Shown here piece by piece: positions 18,290 through 26,640 of a stretch of DNA of 64,000 bases. Location of the stretch: the NCBI RefSeq assembly GCF_017916365.1, contig NZ_JAFMSU010000003.1, forward strand, positions 806,001 to 870,000. Direction: 5' to 3'. This DNA is from Rufibacter roseolus. Its GTDB lineage: Bacteria; Bacteroidota; Bacteroidia; Cytophagales; Hymenobacteraceae. Position numbers and translations under genes: made by a program. A model generated the notes under the pieces. The model ran no database searches. It was not told where the DNA came from and worked only from the letters and a program-made list of their open reading frames with translations. Numbering within the stretch: position 1 is the stretch's first letter; every line of letters begins with the position of its first letter.

Positions 18290-19087
18290 GTGTCTGAAAA
18301 AATAAACGTCATCAAAATCGGGGGAAACGTGCTGGACAACCCAGCGCAGATGGAGCAGTTCCTTACCGATTTCGCCACCATAGAAGGTCCAAAAATACTG
18401 GTACACGGCGGCGGGAAAATTGCCTCGGAACTGAGCAAACAGCTGGGCATTGAACCTAACATGGTCAACGGCCGCCGCATCACCGATGCCGATACCCTGC
18501 GCGTGGTCACCATGGTGTACGGCGGGTTGCTGAACAAGAACCTGGTGGCCCAACTGCAGGCACGCGGCTGCAACTCCCTGGGCCTCACCGGAGCCGATGC
18601 CAACGTGATTCCCGCCCATAAGCGCCCCGTCAAAGACACTGATTACGGTTTTGTGGGCGATGTGGAAAGCCCCGAGCAGGTGAACGTTACCTTCCTGGCT
18701 TTTTTGGCCGAACAGGGCCTTACGCCTGTTTTCGCCGCGCTCACGCATGACGGGCAGGGCAACCTGCTCAACACCAACGCCGACACTATCGCCTCTACCC
18801 TGGCCGTAGCGTTAAGTCAGAAATTTGAAGTGAACCTGGTGTACTGTTTTGAGAAGAAAGGGGTGCTGCTGAATGTGGAGGACGAAACCAGTGTCATTCA
18901 TCACCTCCAACCTGATTATTACGCTGAGTTGAAAGAACAAGGCGCCATTTTCGCAGGGATGCTGCCCAAATTGGACAACGCTTTTGCCGCGCTTCAAGCC
19001 GGAGTAAATGCCGTCATTATTGGAGATGCTGCGGAAATCAAAGACATTGCCGCTAGCGGGAAAGCAGGAACCAGAATCACGCGGTAA
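18290..19087 (+). CDS. argB: N-acylglutamate kinase
   Basis: 265 residues from a GTG start (MSEKINVIKIGG); no ATG fits. It phosphorylates acylglutamate with ATP. Motifs of the amino acid kinase fold are KIGGNVLD (about 9-16), LVHGGGKIASEL (Gly-rich nucleotide/substrate loop, about 37-48) and NTNADTIASTLAVAL. The final segment IIGDAAEIKDIAASGKAGTRI matches ArgB C-termini, with the Gly-Thr near the end. The long N-terminal helix found in arginine-sensitive ArgB is absent, so feedback inhibition of this enzyme is not expected (inference). Confidence 0.93.
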   Translation: MSEKINVIKIGGNVLDNPAQMEQFLTDFATIEGPKILVHGGGKIASELSKQLGIEPNMVNGRRITDADTLRVVTMVYGGLLNKNLVAQLQARGCNSLGLTGADANVIPAHKRPVKDTDYGFVGDVESPEQVNVTFLAFLAEQGLTPVFAALTHDGQGNLLNTNADTIASTLAVALSQKFEVNLVYCFEKKGVLLNVEDETSVIHHLQPDYYAELKEQGAIFAGMLPKLDNAFAALQAGVNAVIIGDAAEIKDIAASGKAGTRITR

Positions 19088-19128
19088 GACACTTGTAGGA
19101 GTTGCGGCACACTACGAGTGTCTCCGGC
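19087..19128. repeat. Hairpin after argB
   Basis: AGACACTTGTAG at the 3' end of argB can pair with CTACGAGTGTCT across a 13-base loop, with one G-T pair. There is no T-run, so it is more likely a repeat remnant than a terminator. Confidence 0.35.
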
Positions 19129-19136
19129 AAAAGCTA

Positions 19137-19172
19137 TTTTGAGCCTGATTTTCAGAAAACTAGCTCAAAACG
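19137..19172 (+). repeat. Dispersed AT-rich palindrome, copy 4
   Basis: Outer arms TTTTGAGC (19137-19144) and GCTCAAAA (19163-19170) are perfect. The centre is CTGATTTTCAGAAAACTA. Confidence 0.55.
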
Positions 19173-19254
19173 ACTTCTGGAATCCGCAAATTATCTTTCT
19201 TGCGGGGAGAACTTTTAAACCGAAGCCGGTGCGCCGGCTGCAACCTAAAGAGCC

Positions 19255-20076
19255 ATGAGTGAACAGTACAAGAAAATAGCCATTCTGGGCGGCGGCAACA
19301 TGGGCATCGCGCTAGCGAAGGGCATGGTGGCCTCCGGGAAATACCGCGCCGAGGACATCACCCTCACCCGCCGCAACACCAAGCTGCTGGACTCGATGGT
19401 GGAGCAGGGCTACCGCGCCTCCAGCAACAACGCGCTGGCTGTGTCTGAGGCCGACATTGTAATCCTGAGCATCCTGCCGCAGCAACTGGACAGCGTGCTG
19501 GACAACATCTCGGAGAGCATTGACCCCAGCCGCCACCTGTTCATCTCCATCGTGACCGGCGTGGCCGTGACCGATATCATCAGCCGCCTGGGCAAAGTGG
19601 TGGAAGTAGTGCGTGCCATGCCCAACACCGCCATTGCCATACGGGAGTCCATGACGTGTATCACCAGCAAGAACGCCTCGCCTGAAAACATCGCGTTGGT
19701 AAAAGAAATTTTCGCGGCCGTGGGCGAAACGGTGGAAATAGAGGAAGAACTGATGTCCTCGGCTACGGCACTGGTGGCCTGCGGAATCGCCTTCTTTTTG
19801 CGCTCCATCCGGGCGGCAGCTCAGGGCGGCACCGAAATAGGTTTCCACGCGGGCGACGCGCTGCGCATGGCGGCCCAAACGGCGAAAGGCGCGGCTTCCC
19901 TCCTGCTGCATTTCGGGAGTCACCCGGAAAACGAAATTGACAAAGTGACGTCGCCTAAGGGCTGTACCATTGCCGGCCTCAACGAGATGGAGCACAACGG
20001 CTTCAGCTCTGCCATGATCAAAGGTATCCGGACCTCGGCGCAAAAAGCCGAGAAGCTGTATACCGATGAAAAGTAG
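19255..20076 (+). CDS. proC: Pyrroline-5-carboxylate reductase
   Basis: 273 residues. It makes proline from pyrroline-5-carboxylate with NAD(P)H. The Rossmann start is ILGGGNMGIALAKGM (about 9-23). The C-terminal family signature runs through TSPKGCTIAGLNEMEHNGF (about 225-243), matching ProC 'SPGGTTIAAL...E..GF'. Its place inside the arginine cluster links proline and arginine synthesis; proC within arg clusters is familiar in Bacteroidota. The nearest upstream spacer holds a GCCGG-TGCG-CCGGC hairpin. Confidence 0.93.
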   Translation: MSEQYKKIAILGGGNMGIALAKGMVASGKYRAEDITLTRRNTKLLDSMVEQGYRASSNNALAVSEADIVILSILPQQLDSVLDNISESIDPSRHLFISIVTGVAVTDIISRLGKVVEVVRAMPNTAIAIRESMTCITSKNASPENIALVKEIFAAVGETVEIEEELMSSATALVACGIAFFLRSIRAAAQGGTEIGFHAGDALRMAAQTAKGAASLLLHFGSHPENEIDKVTSPKGCTIAGLNEMEHNGFSSAMIKGIRTSAQKAEKLYTDEK

Positions 20077-20114
20077 AGACCAGGCACCGCCTTGTCTCCA
20101 CGCGTTGCTGATTT

Positions 20115-20146
20115 GGGCCTATTTTCCAAAAAATGAGCTAAAAAAG
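20115..20146 (+). repeat. Dispersed AT-rich palindrome, copy 5
   Basis: GGGCCTATTTTCC then AAAAAATGAGC, tail TAAAAAAG. It begins 39 bases after the proC stop. Confidence 0.45.
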
Positions 20147-20163
20147 AGAATCAGCAGATATAA

Positions 20164-20192
20164 TCATCCCCCTACCCCCTTCAAAGGGGGAC
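20164..20192. repeat. Family-3 palindromic repeat, single unit
   Basis: TCATCCCCCTACCCCCTTC followed by AAAGGGGGAC. The CCCCCTT/AAGGGGG core is palindromic. Solo copy just upstream of the deacylase gene. Related units are at 33221, 38644, 38763, 61357 and 61511. Confidence 0.85.
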
Positions 20193-20213
20193 CATGGATA
20201 GTGTACCTCCTAA

Positions 20214-21278
20214 ATGAACAACACCTTATACCAAGACGCCTTAACCCTGCTACAGCAGTTGATTTCCATCCAGTCGTTCAGCCGCGAGGAGGCGGGAACG
20301 GCGGAGGCGATTGCGCAGTTTTTGCAGGCCAAAGGCGTAGAAATTCACCGCAAGGAGAACAACGTCTGGGCGTTTAACAAACATTATAATTCAGCCTTGC
20401 CTACGGTGCTGCTGAACTCACACCATGATACCGTGAAGCCGCACCCCAGCTGGACATTTGACCCGTTTACACCTACTCTGCAAGATGGCAAACTCATCGG
20501 TTTGGGCAGTAATGATGCGGGTGGTTGCCTAGTGGCACTCATCGCTACGTTCCTGCACTTTTATGAGCGACAGGATTTGAGGTATAACCTGGTAGTGGCG
20601 GCTACCGCTGAGGAGGAAATCTCGGGCCGGAATGGCATTGAAATGGTGTACCCAGAAATGGGCGCGGTGGAGTTTGCCATCGTAGGCGAACCAACCCAGA
20701 TGCACTTGGCGGTAGCCGAAAAAGGCCTGATGGTACTGGATTGCGTGGCCCACGGCCAAGGTGGTCACGCTGCCCGCGAGGAAGGTGTGAATGCCATCTA
20801 TGAAGCGCTACCAGATATTGAGTGGTTCCGCACGTTCCGTTTCCCGAAGGAGTCTAGCTTCTTAGGCCCGTTGAAGATGAGTGTAACCATCATTCAGGCC
20901 GGTACGCAGCACAACGTAGTGCCAGACCAATGCAAATTCACCGTAGATGTGCGCATGACCGATGCCTACCAACCTGAGGAAGTGTTGAGCATTATAAGAG
21001 AACACGTGAAAAGCGAGGTGACGCCAAGGTCCACCCGGTTGCGGCCCTCGTCCATTGACCAGAACCATCCTATTGTGCAGTCGGGCATCAGGCTGGGTAG
21101 GAACCTGTACGGCTCCCCTACTACCTCAGACCAGGCGCTGTTGAACATCCCATCGGTGAAGGTGGGCCCGGGTGACTCGGCGCGTTCCCATACCGCCGAT
21201 GAGTTTATTTACCTTTCAGAACTGGAAGAAGGCATCGCTCTTTACATACAATTATTGACACCCGTTATTAACGCTTAG
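20214..21278 (+). CDS. argE: M20-family deacylase of the arginine cluster (probable N-succinylcitrulline/ornithine desuccinylase)
   Basis: 354 residues. Metal ligands of the M20 peptidase family are visible: His in NSHHDTV (about 69-75), bridging Asp in GLGSNDAGG (about 96-104), the catalytic Glu pair in AEEEISG (about 135-141), Glu in VGEPTQ and His in RSHTADEF near the C-terminus. A lid domain lies between about 165 and 275. In a succinyl pathway the acyl group must be removed from N-succinylcitrulline after carbamoylation, so the substrate probably differs from E. coli ArgE. Its stop is one base before the argH start (TAGCATG), giving tight coupling. Confidence 0.88.
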   Translation: MNNTLYQDALTLLQQLISIQSFSREEAGTAEAIAQFLQAKGVEIHRKENNVWAFNKHYNSALPTVLLNSHHDTVKPHPSWTFDPFTPTLQDGKLIGLGSNDAGGCLVALIATFLHFYERQDLRYNLVVAATAEEEISGRNGIEMVYPEMGAVEFAIVGEPTQMHLAVAEKGLMVLDCVAHGQGGHAAREEGVNAIYEALPDIEWFRTFRFPKESSFLGPLKMSVTIIQAGTQHNVVPDQCKFTVDVRMTDAYQPEEVLSIIREHVKSEVTPRSTRLRPSSIDQNHPIVQSGIRLGRNLYGSPTTSDQALLNIPSVKVGPGDSARSHTADEFIYLSELEEGIALYIQLLTPVINA

Positions 21279-21279
21279 C

Positions 21280-22611
21280 ATGAAACTCTGGCAAAAAGAA
21301 ACCTCCGTCGCGCAGAACGTTGAGAAATTCACCGTGGGCAAAGACGCCGAAATGGACTTACAGTTGGCTCCTTTTGACGTGCTCGGCTCCCTAGCGCACA
21401 CACGCATGCTGGAGAGCATCGGGCTGATGGAGCCGGAAGACCTGGCCGCCGTGCAGCGGGAACTAAAGGAAATCTATAAAACCATCGAACGCGGCGAGTT
21501 CGAAATTGAGCCCGGCGTGGAAGACGTGCACTCGCAGGTGGAGCTTTTGCTCACGCGCCGTTTGGGTGAGGCGGGTAAGAAAATCCATAGCGGCCGCTCC
21601 CGCAACGACCAAGTGCTGGTAGACCTCAAACTGTTCATCCGCCATGAAATCCGTGAAACCGTGGAGGCCGTGCACACGCTGTTCAATACCCTCCAAGAGC
21701 TAAGCGAAAAGAACAAGCACATCCTGCTGCCCGGGTACACGCACCTGCAAGTGGCCATGCCGTCTTCGTTCGGGCTGTGGTTTGGCGCGTATGCCGAAAG
21801 CCTGGTAGATGACCTTCAACTCTTGCAAGCGGCCTATAAAATCAGCAACAAGAACCCGTTGGGCTCGGCGGCTGGTTACGGTAGTTCCTTCCCGCTCAAC
21901 CGCCAGATGACAACCGATCTGCTGGGTTTTGAGGCATTGAACTACAACGTGGTGTACGCGCAAATGGGCCGTGGTAAAACGGAACGCAGCGTGAGCTTGG
22001 GTTTGGCCTCCATTGCCAGTACCCTCGGCCGCATGGCCATGGATGTGTGCCTGTACATGAGCCAGAACTTCGCCTTCGTGACCCTGCCCGACGAACTGAC
22101 CACCGGTTCCAGCATCATGCCGCACAAAAAGAACCCCGATGTCTTTGAGATCATGCGCGGCAAGTGCAACCGCCTGCAAGCCCTGCCCACCGAGATTCAG
22201 ATGCTCCTTGGCAACCTGCCGTCCGGCTATCACCGTGAGCTGCAGTTACTCAAAGAAAGCTTCTTCCCGGCCTTTGGTGAGATCCGGGATTGCCTGGAGA
22301 TGATGACCTTCATGCTTCCGCACCTCAAGCTAAACGAGGACATCCTGAAAGACGAGAAATACCAGTACCTCTTCAGCGTGGAAGTGGTGAACAACCAAGT
22401 GTTGAATGGCGTGCCGTTCCGGGATGCCTACAAAAACGTGGGATTGGCCATTGAGAAAGGTGAGTTTAAACGTCCCGAAACGGTGCACCACAAGCATGAA
22501 GGCAGCATTGGTAACCTGTGTACAGCAGAGATTAAAGGTTTGATGGAAGAGGTACTAAGCGGCTTCCAGTTTGAGAAAGTAGATAAGGTAATTGCTGAGT
22601 TGCTGGCATAA
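21280..22611 (+). CDS. argH: Argininosuccinate lyase
   Basis: 443 residues, normal length for the family. It splits argininosuccinate into arginine and fumarate. The fumarase/aspartase superfamily signature GSSIMPHKKNPD (about 278-289) is intact. SGRSRNDQV (about 104-112) and GYTHLQVAMP (about 148-157) hold the conserved catalytic and substrate residues. It is the last gene of the cluster and is followed by a terminator at 22645-22682. Confidence 0.97.
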   Translation: MKLWQKETSVAQNVEKFTVGKDAEMDLQLAPFDVLGSLAHTRMLESIGLMEPEDLAAVQRELKEIYKTIERGEFEIEPGVEDVHSQVELLLTRRLGEAGKKIHSGRSRNDQVLVDLKLFIRHEIRETVEAVHTLFNTLQELSEKNKHILLPGYTHLQVAMPSSFGLWFGAYAESLVDDLQLLQAAYKISNKNPLGSAAGYGSSFPLNRQMTTDLLGFEALNYNVVYAQMGRGKTERSVSLGLASIASTLGRMAMDVCLYMSQNFAFVTLPDELTTGSSIMPHKKNPDVFEIMRGKCNRLQALPTEIQMLLGNLPSGYHRELQLLKESFFPAFGEIRDCLEMMTFMLPHLKLNEDILKDEKYQYLFSVEVVNNQVLNGVPFRDAYKNVGLAIEKGEFKRPETVHHKHEGSIGNLCTAEIKGLMEEVLSGFQFEKVDKVIAELLA

Positions 22612-22615
22612 TCCG

Positions 22616-22644
22616 TTTTTAGCCAGTTTTCCAATAAATGCAGT
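22616..22644 (+). repeat. Dispersed AT-rich palindrome, copy 6 (left half only)
   Basis: TTTTTAGCCAGTTTTCC followed by an eroded right half, starting 4 bases after the argH stop. Confidence 0.35.
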
Positions 22645-22682
22645 AGGCCTCACAGGTCTTGGAAACCTGTGAGGCCTTTTCT
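22645..22682 (+). terminator. Terminator of the arginine cluster
   Basis: A perfect 13-bp stem (22645-22657 with 22665-22677), arms AGGCCTCACAGGT and complement, loop 7, then T-rich sequence. It lies 33 bases after argH. Confidence 0.9.
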
Positions 22683-22692
22683 TTTTACTCAT

Positions 22693-22962
22693 CGCTGGCG
22701 CGAGCGTCCCGCTCGTGTCCGCACGCATTAAAGATAACTTTTAGAAGTGCTAATAGATTAACTCCCTTTTGTCATCCTGAAAGGATCTTGGTGGCGAAGG
22801 CAGAAGCGCCTGTGCGAAGTTTACCTGGTTCGTTCACAAAATCTTTCCAAGATGACAAAGTGGGTTAGGAAACACAGGAAGAGCCAGAATTCCGAAGCTC
22901 AAAAAGAGAAGCGAAGAACACTCAGCAATGCGTGCGGACACGAGCGGGACGCTCGCGCCAGC
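22693..22962. repeat. Inverted-pair palindromic element, family 1, copy 3, with a nested family-2 element
   Basis: 36-bp perfect arms (22693-22729 and 22927-22962 within one base). The interior contains a family-2 element at 22769-22858. It is the longest of the three family-1 copies (about 270 bp). Confidence 0.88.
22769..22858. repeat. Inverted-pair palindromic element, family 2, copy 2 (nested)
   Basis: Left arm TGTCATCCTGAAAGGATCTT (22770 on); right arm is the near complement ending AAGATGACA (22857). It sits inside family-1 copy 3. Confidence 0.85.
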
Positions 22963-23052
22963 AATGGTTCATTCTGTTCTTACCAGAAGGCACCAAACCC
23001 CTGTAGAGACAAAGCACTGCCTTATTTCCACGACACAAACAATCCTTCATTT

Positions 23053-23087
23053 CTAGCCTCCTTTCCTGAAAACAGGTCCAAAACAGA
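23053..23087 (+). repeat. Dispersed AT-rich palindrome, copy 7
   Basis: TAGCCTCCTTTCC then TGAAAACAGGTCC, tail AAAACAG. It lies just beyond the stop of the convergent GH5 gene. Confidence 0.5.
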
Positions 23088-23092
23088 CGGCC

Positions 23093-24877
23093 TTACTTCA
23101 CACTAATCTCTAGGGACTGCAGCTGAAAACCGCCTTGCTCGGCAAAGACCCTAAAAACGTTCTTGCCGGGTTTCAGGGGGATATTTTTCAGCGTTATGGT
23201 TTTCCATTTCTTTGGGCCGCCAGTGTTGGGGACACCCATGCCTGCTTTCACCACGTCTCCATTTAAGGTGAGGGTAAGTCTACCCGCGTTGTTATCTGAA
23301 GCCACTAATAGCTTAAGTGTGCCCGTAGTCGCTTTGTTTTCCTCGAAGGCGGTGGTATACTGCAGCCACTCGCCGGTTTCAATGTGATCCACGAAAAACT
23401 TCTTAGAAATGCTATCCTGAGCAATGTCTACGCCGTCGTTGCGGTAGGTGGTGCCTCGGTTCCAGGGCGTGCGCGGGCCGCCGGTGGAGATGTAGTAGTT
23501 GGCGGTGTCTTTGTCCAGGTAAGCGAAACCGTTTCGGCCCAGGTCATAGTTCACGGCGGGGATGGTTAGTTTTTTGACAAAACTGTAGTTCCCGAACGGA
23601 ACCGTTTCAGTTGATTTCACCTGCCGGAACATGGCGTCCACCACATCAGGATGGTAGAGGTTGTTCTCCAGTTTCAGGTTCTCGGTCAGTTCCATCAGGG
23701 AGGCGTAAGCTTCATCGGCGGAAGGTTTAGGGCCTTTGCCTTGCCAGTAAGTCAGCAGTTTCCCGTAGCCGGGCGTCATGGGCACTTCCAGCGGATTGTT
23801 GAAGCCCAGTTTCTTGAGCGGCCACCAGGCCCAGCCGATGCCCTGCCCTTCCACCAGCTCAATGGCCTGCCGGAACCACACGTTGGAGTTCTCACCGGTC
23901 TCGCCCAGCCAGATGGGTACGTTGTGCTGATCGCGCAACTCCAGCCATCCTTTGATGGCGTTCAGGTCGTTGTAGTTCCAGTATTTGTGGAAGCTGAGGC
24001 CCATGTTCTTGTCCCAGACCGGCAGCACGCCGTTGTAGTTGTTGCCCCAGCAGTTGCCTTCTATGAAAATCAGGTGGCGCTGGTCTACCTCCCGGATGGC
24101 CTTGGTGATGTCCATCATCAGCTGGCGCAGCGGGGCGTTGTCTTTTTCGGCGCAGCCGTTTTTGTCTTCTTTGCTTTGGAAACCCCAGTTGGGCTCGTTG
24201 ATGATGTCGTAGGCGCCTATCCAGGGCTCGTCTTTGTAACGCTCGGCCAGTTTGCGCCACAGCGCGATGGTTTTCTGCTTGTTCGCCTCGCTGTCCCACA
24301 AAGAGGGTTTGGCCGGATCACGGTCCGAGATGTTGTTGTCGTTGCCTTGTCCGCCGGGGGCGGCGTGCAGGTCCAGGATGAGGTACATGCGGTTGGCTTT
24401 GCACCATTGCAGCAGGCTGTCGGTCATGGCAAAACCCTTCTCCAGCCAGGTGTTCTGGCCCACCACCGGCTCCTGCTCCACGGGCAAGGTGTACAGGTTG
24501 TAGTGCATGGGCAGGCGTACGGAGTTGAAGCCCCAGGCCGCCATAGAATCAATATCGATCCTGCGGGTGTGGTTCTGCAGCCAGGCGTTGTAGAACTCCT
24601 GCGTGCGCTCCGGCCCTATCATCTCCTCCATCTTCGCTTTGATGCGGTGCTGCTGACCGGCAAACTCGGCGGTACGGAGCATGTAGCCTTCCTGCAACAT
24701 CCAGCCGCCCAGACCCATGCCCCGCAGGATAACCGGTTGGTTCTGTCCGTTTACAATCTGCTTCCCCTCGGCCCGCAGAAATCCCTGGGCCTGGACCTTC
24801 CCGTGGAAGAAAAACGAAAGACAGCAAAGGACCATGAATAGCTTGGGCAAGGAACAGGTACGTGGGCGCATAGTCAT
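23093..24877 (-). CDS. Secreted GH5-family glycoside hydrolase with C-terminal carbohydrate-binding module
   Basis: 594 residues from the ATG at 24877 (MTMRPRTCSLPKL), chosen because it begins a proper signal peptide ending HGKVQAQ. An upstream in-frame ATG at 24937 would put 20 polar residues before the signal. The catalytic domain covers about residues 30-390: RGMGLGGWM near the start, acid/base Glu in DIINEPNWG, nucleophile Glu in IWLGETGEN, and HAAPGGQ. The final 150 residues form a beta-sandwich of CBM6-like character (GEWLQYTTAF, LKLLVASDNNAGRLTL). It probably cleaves a beta-glucan. It is transcribed with or near the upstream sodium:solute symporter. Confidence 0.88.
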   Translation of the reverse strand: MTMRPRTCSLPKLFMVLCCLSFFFHGKVQAQGFLRAEGKQIVNGQNQPVILRGMGLGGWMLQEGYMLRTAEFAGQQHRIKAKMEEMIGPERTQEFYNAWLQNHTRRIDIDSMAAWGFNSVRLPMHYNLYTLPVEQEPVVGQNTWLEKGFAMTDSLLQWCKANRMYLILDLHAAPGGQGNDNNISDRDPAKPSLWDSEANKQKTIALWRKLAERYKDEPWIGAYDIINEPNWGFQSKEDKNGCAEKDNAPLRQLMMDITKAIREVDQRHLIFIEGNCWGNNYNGVLPVWDKNMGLSFHKYWNYNDLNAIKGWLELRDQHNVPIWLGETGENSNVWFRQAIELVEGQGIGWAWWPLKKLGFNNPLEVPMTPGYGKLLTYWQGKGPKPSADEAYASLMELTENLKLENNLYHPDVVDAMFRQVKSTETVPFGNYSFVKKLTIPAVNYDLGRNGFAYLDKDTANYYISTGGPRTPWNRGTTYRNDGVDIAQDSISKKFFVDHIETGEWLQYTTAFEENKATTGTLKLLVASDNNAGRLTLTLNGDVVKAGMGVPNTGGPKKWKTITLKNIPLKPGKNVFRVFAEQGGFQLQSLEISVK

Positions 24878-24984
24878 TACAGGTTTTAGGGGAAATTCAG
24901 CTCGGTGCCAATATATCAATCTTTTAGATAACCGCATTTCCGCCAGAAGCTTCCGATGAAAAAAGGCCGGCTTGAACAGAGTTG

Positions 24985-25016
24985 TTAGCCTCTTTTTGGG
25001 AAAATAGCTTAAAAAT
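24985..25016 (+). repeat. Dispersed AT-rich palindrome, copy 8, overlapping a stop codon
   Basis: TTAGCCTCTTTTTGGGAAAA then TAGCTTAAAAATG. The TAA stop of the minus-strand symporter gene lies within it. Confidence 0.45.
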
Positions 25017-26415
25017 GAACCGGCTTTTCTTCAGGTTCCTGGACCGTTTCTCTGCTCAGAAGCCCGCCTATCAGGTAACCAAGTACGCTTCCGGCTAGTC
25101 CGTACCACATCGGCTCCACCTCGGTACCCGCTAACCGACAGACAAGCCAGGCGCCCATGCCCAACACCATGGACAGAATAGCGGCCGTGGCCGAGGCTTT
25201 CTTCAGGTAAATGCCGGCCACCAAGGGCACCAGCAGACTCACCAGACTCAGCGCCGAGGACTCGCTCACCAGTTCATGGATGTTGTTGCGCGACAAGGCA
25301 AAGCCCAGCGAGATCACCGATACAATCAAGACGCTGCCTCTGGACAAAGCCAGCAGCTTTTTATCGGTGATGTCTTGGAAAAAAGGGCGCAGCAGGTTCT
25401 CGCTCAGGATGGAGGCCGGGGCCAGAATAGCGCCGCTGGCAGTACTGATGATGGCCGAGATCAACGCCCCGAAGAACAGCACTTTGATCACCATAGGGCT
25501 GGAGCCTAAAATGAGGCTGGGTACCAGCATCTGGGCATCGTTATTCAGCAGATGCGGGTGCAGTACCTTAGCATACAGCGCCAGAATCAAGGGCAGCAAG
25601 GCCACCGTCACGTACAGCAAAGCGGCCAGCAAAGAAGCGTTGATGGCCACCTTTTCGGATTTAGACGACATGACCCGCTGGAACACATCCTGCTGCGGAA
25701 TGGAGCCCAGCCCGATAGTCATCCAAAGCGCCAGATAGTTGAGCCAGCCCGAGAAAGAGGTCCCCATTTTAGGCGTGATTCTGTAAAAATCGGGCGGAAG
25801 CGTGACGGTCACCTCTGAGAAGGGCTTCTCGCGCATGACCCACCAGGTCACAATGAGCAACCCCAGGATGATCATGATGGTTTGCAGGTAATCTGTGACG
25901 CTCACGCTCCACATGCCGCCAAAGTAAGTGTAGAGCACCACCAGAAAACTCCCGATTAAGATGCCCTGCACCAGCGTAGTGCCCAGCAGCAGATTAAACG
26001 AAATGCCCAATGCCACCATCTGCGCAGCCACCCAGCCGAAGTAGGAAATAACCAGGCAGAACGAGGCGATGATCTCAGTGGTGCGGCCAAATTTGACGCG
26101 GTAGAAATCCCCGAAGGTGAGCAGGTTCATGCGGTAAAGCTTTTTAGCGAAGAATAGCCCCACCAGCACCAGGCACAGCGCCGCGCCCAGTGGGTCTTCC
26201 ACCATGCCTATCAGACCGTCCTCGGCCACCTCAGCGGATGCTCCCAAAATAGTCTCTGAGCCGAACCAGGTCGCAAACACCACGGCCGTAGCCATGGGCA
26301 GCGGCAAGGCCCGGCCAGCAAGCATAAAGTCTGAGGTATTGTGCACCCGGCGGGCGGCCCATAGCCCAAGCAGCACGTTGAGTGCCAGGTACAGAAGAAC
26401 GAAGAAAACGAGCAT
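25009..26415 (-). CDS. Sodium:solute symporter (SSS family)
   Basis: 468 residues with about 13 hydrophobic segments. Family features are the short N-terminal helix followed by TSDFMLAGRALPLPMATAVVFATWFGSETILG (TM1-TM2, with the sodium-binding TM1 region), the LTFGDFYRVKFG loop, and the internal A-S-G-A-I-L-A-P-A-S segment at about 325-335. It couples sodium entry to uptake of a small solute such as a sugar, proline or a monocarboxylate; the solute cannot be read from sequence. The start is the ATG at 26415. The gene precedes the GH5 gene by about 130 bases on the same strand, which makes a sugar plausible. Confidence 0.88.
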   Translation of the reverse strand: MLVFFVLLYLALNVLLGLWAARRVHNTSDFMLAGRALPLPMATAVVFATWFGSETILGASAEVAEDGLIGMVEDPLGAALCLVLVGLFFAKKLYRMNLLTFGDFYRVKFGRTTEIIASFCLVISYFGWVAAQMVALGISFNLLLGTTLVQGILIGSFLVVLYTYFGGMWSVSVTDYLQTIMIILGLLIVTWWVMREKPFSEVTVTLPPDFYRITPKMGTSFSGWLNYLALWMTIGLGSIPQQDVFQRVMSSKSEKVAINASLLAALLYVTVALLPLILALYAKVLHPHLLNNDAQMLVPSLILGSSPMVIKVLFFGALISAIISTASGAILAPASILSENLLRPFFQDITDKKLLALSRGSVLIVSVISLGFALSRNNIHELVSESSALSLVSLLVPLVAGIYLKKASATAAILSMVLGMGAWLVCRLAGTEVEPMWYGLAGSVLGYLIGGLLSRETVQEPEEKPVHF

Positions 26416-26437
26416 AGAAAGGCAATTTCCGTTTGGC

Positions 26438-26468
26438 GGCTGTTTTTATGAAACGGGTCCAAAAACAG
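26438..26468 (+). repeat. Dispersed AT-rich palindrome, copy 9
   Basis: GGCTGTTTTTATGAAAC then GGGTCC, tail AAAAACAG. It lies between divergent genes. Confidence 0.45.
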
Positions 26469-26530
26469 GTGGCAAGTTATAGGATTTCAAATTCTTTTGA
26501 GTCGGGCAAAAAATATAGGGTTGAACCCAC

Positions 26531-26558
26531 TTGGTGGCTTTAATTAATTCTATTTTTA
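26531..26558 (+). promoter_or_regulatory. Putative Bacteroidota-type promoter for the first T9SS protein
   Basis: TTG (26531-26533), 17-base spacer, TATTTTTA (26551-26558). This matches TTG-N17-TAnnTTTG except for the last base. It would give a leader of about 75 bases. Confidence 0.4.
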
Positions 26559-26640
26559 TGCATCAATAATATAACACCCACTGTTTTATCACTTTTTAAG
26601 CAATCACTTATTCTATCTATCCTTCCATAGAACCTTCTAC

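Larger units (their letters stand above)
22612..23092. other. Gap between argH and the convergent GH5 gene
   Basis: 481 bases, almost all accounted for: half palindrome (22616), terminator (22645), nested repeat element (22693-22962) and an AT-rich palindrome (23053). No coding sequence. Confidence 0.7.

Noticed and set aside
19312-20043. A 243-codon minus-strand frame opposite proC, and similar antisense frames over argG, argH, pyrB and pepP
   Set aside because: Arg/His/Gln-rich compositional shadows with no motifs; the plus- or minus-strand enzymes in these places are certain.
23651-24841. A 396-codon open frame on the plus strand opposite the GH5 gene
   Set aside because: It is Gln/Val/His-rich without domains and lies wholly antisense to a well-supported enzyme; it is a shadow of that gene's GC-rich third positions.
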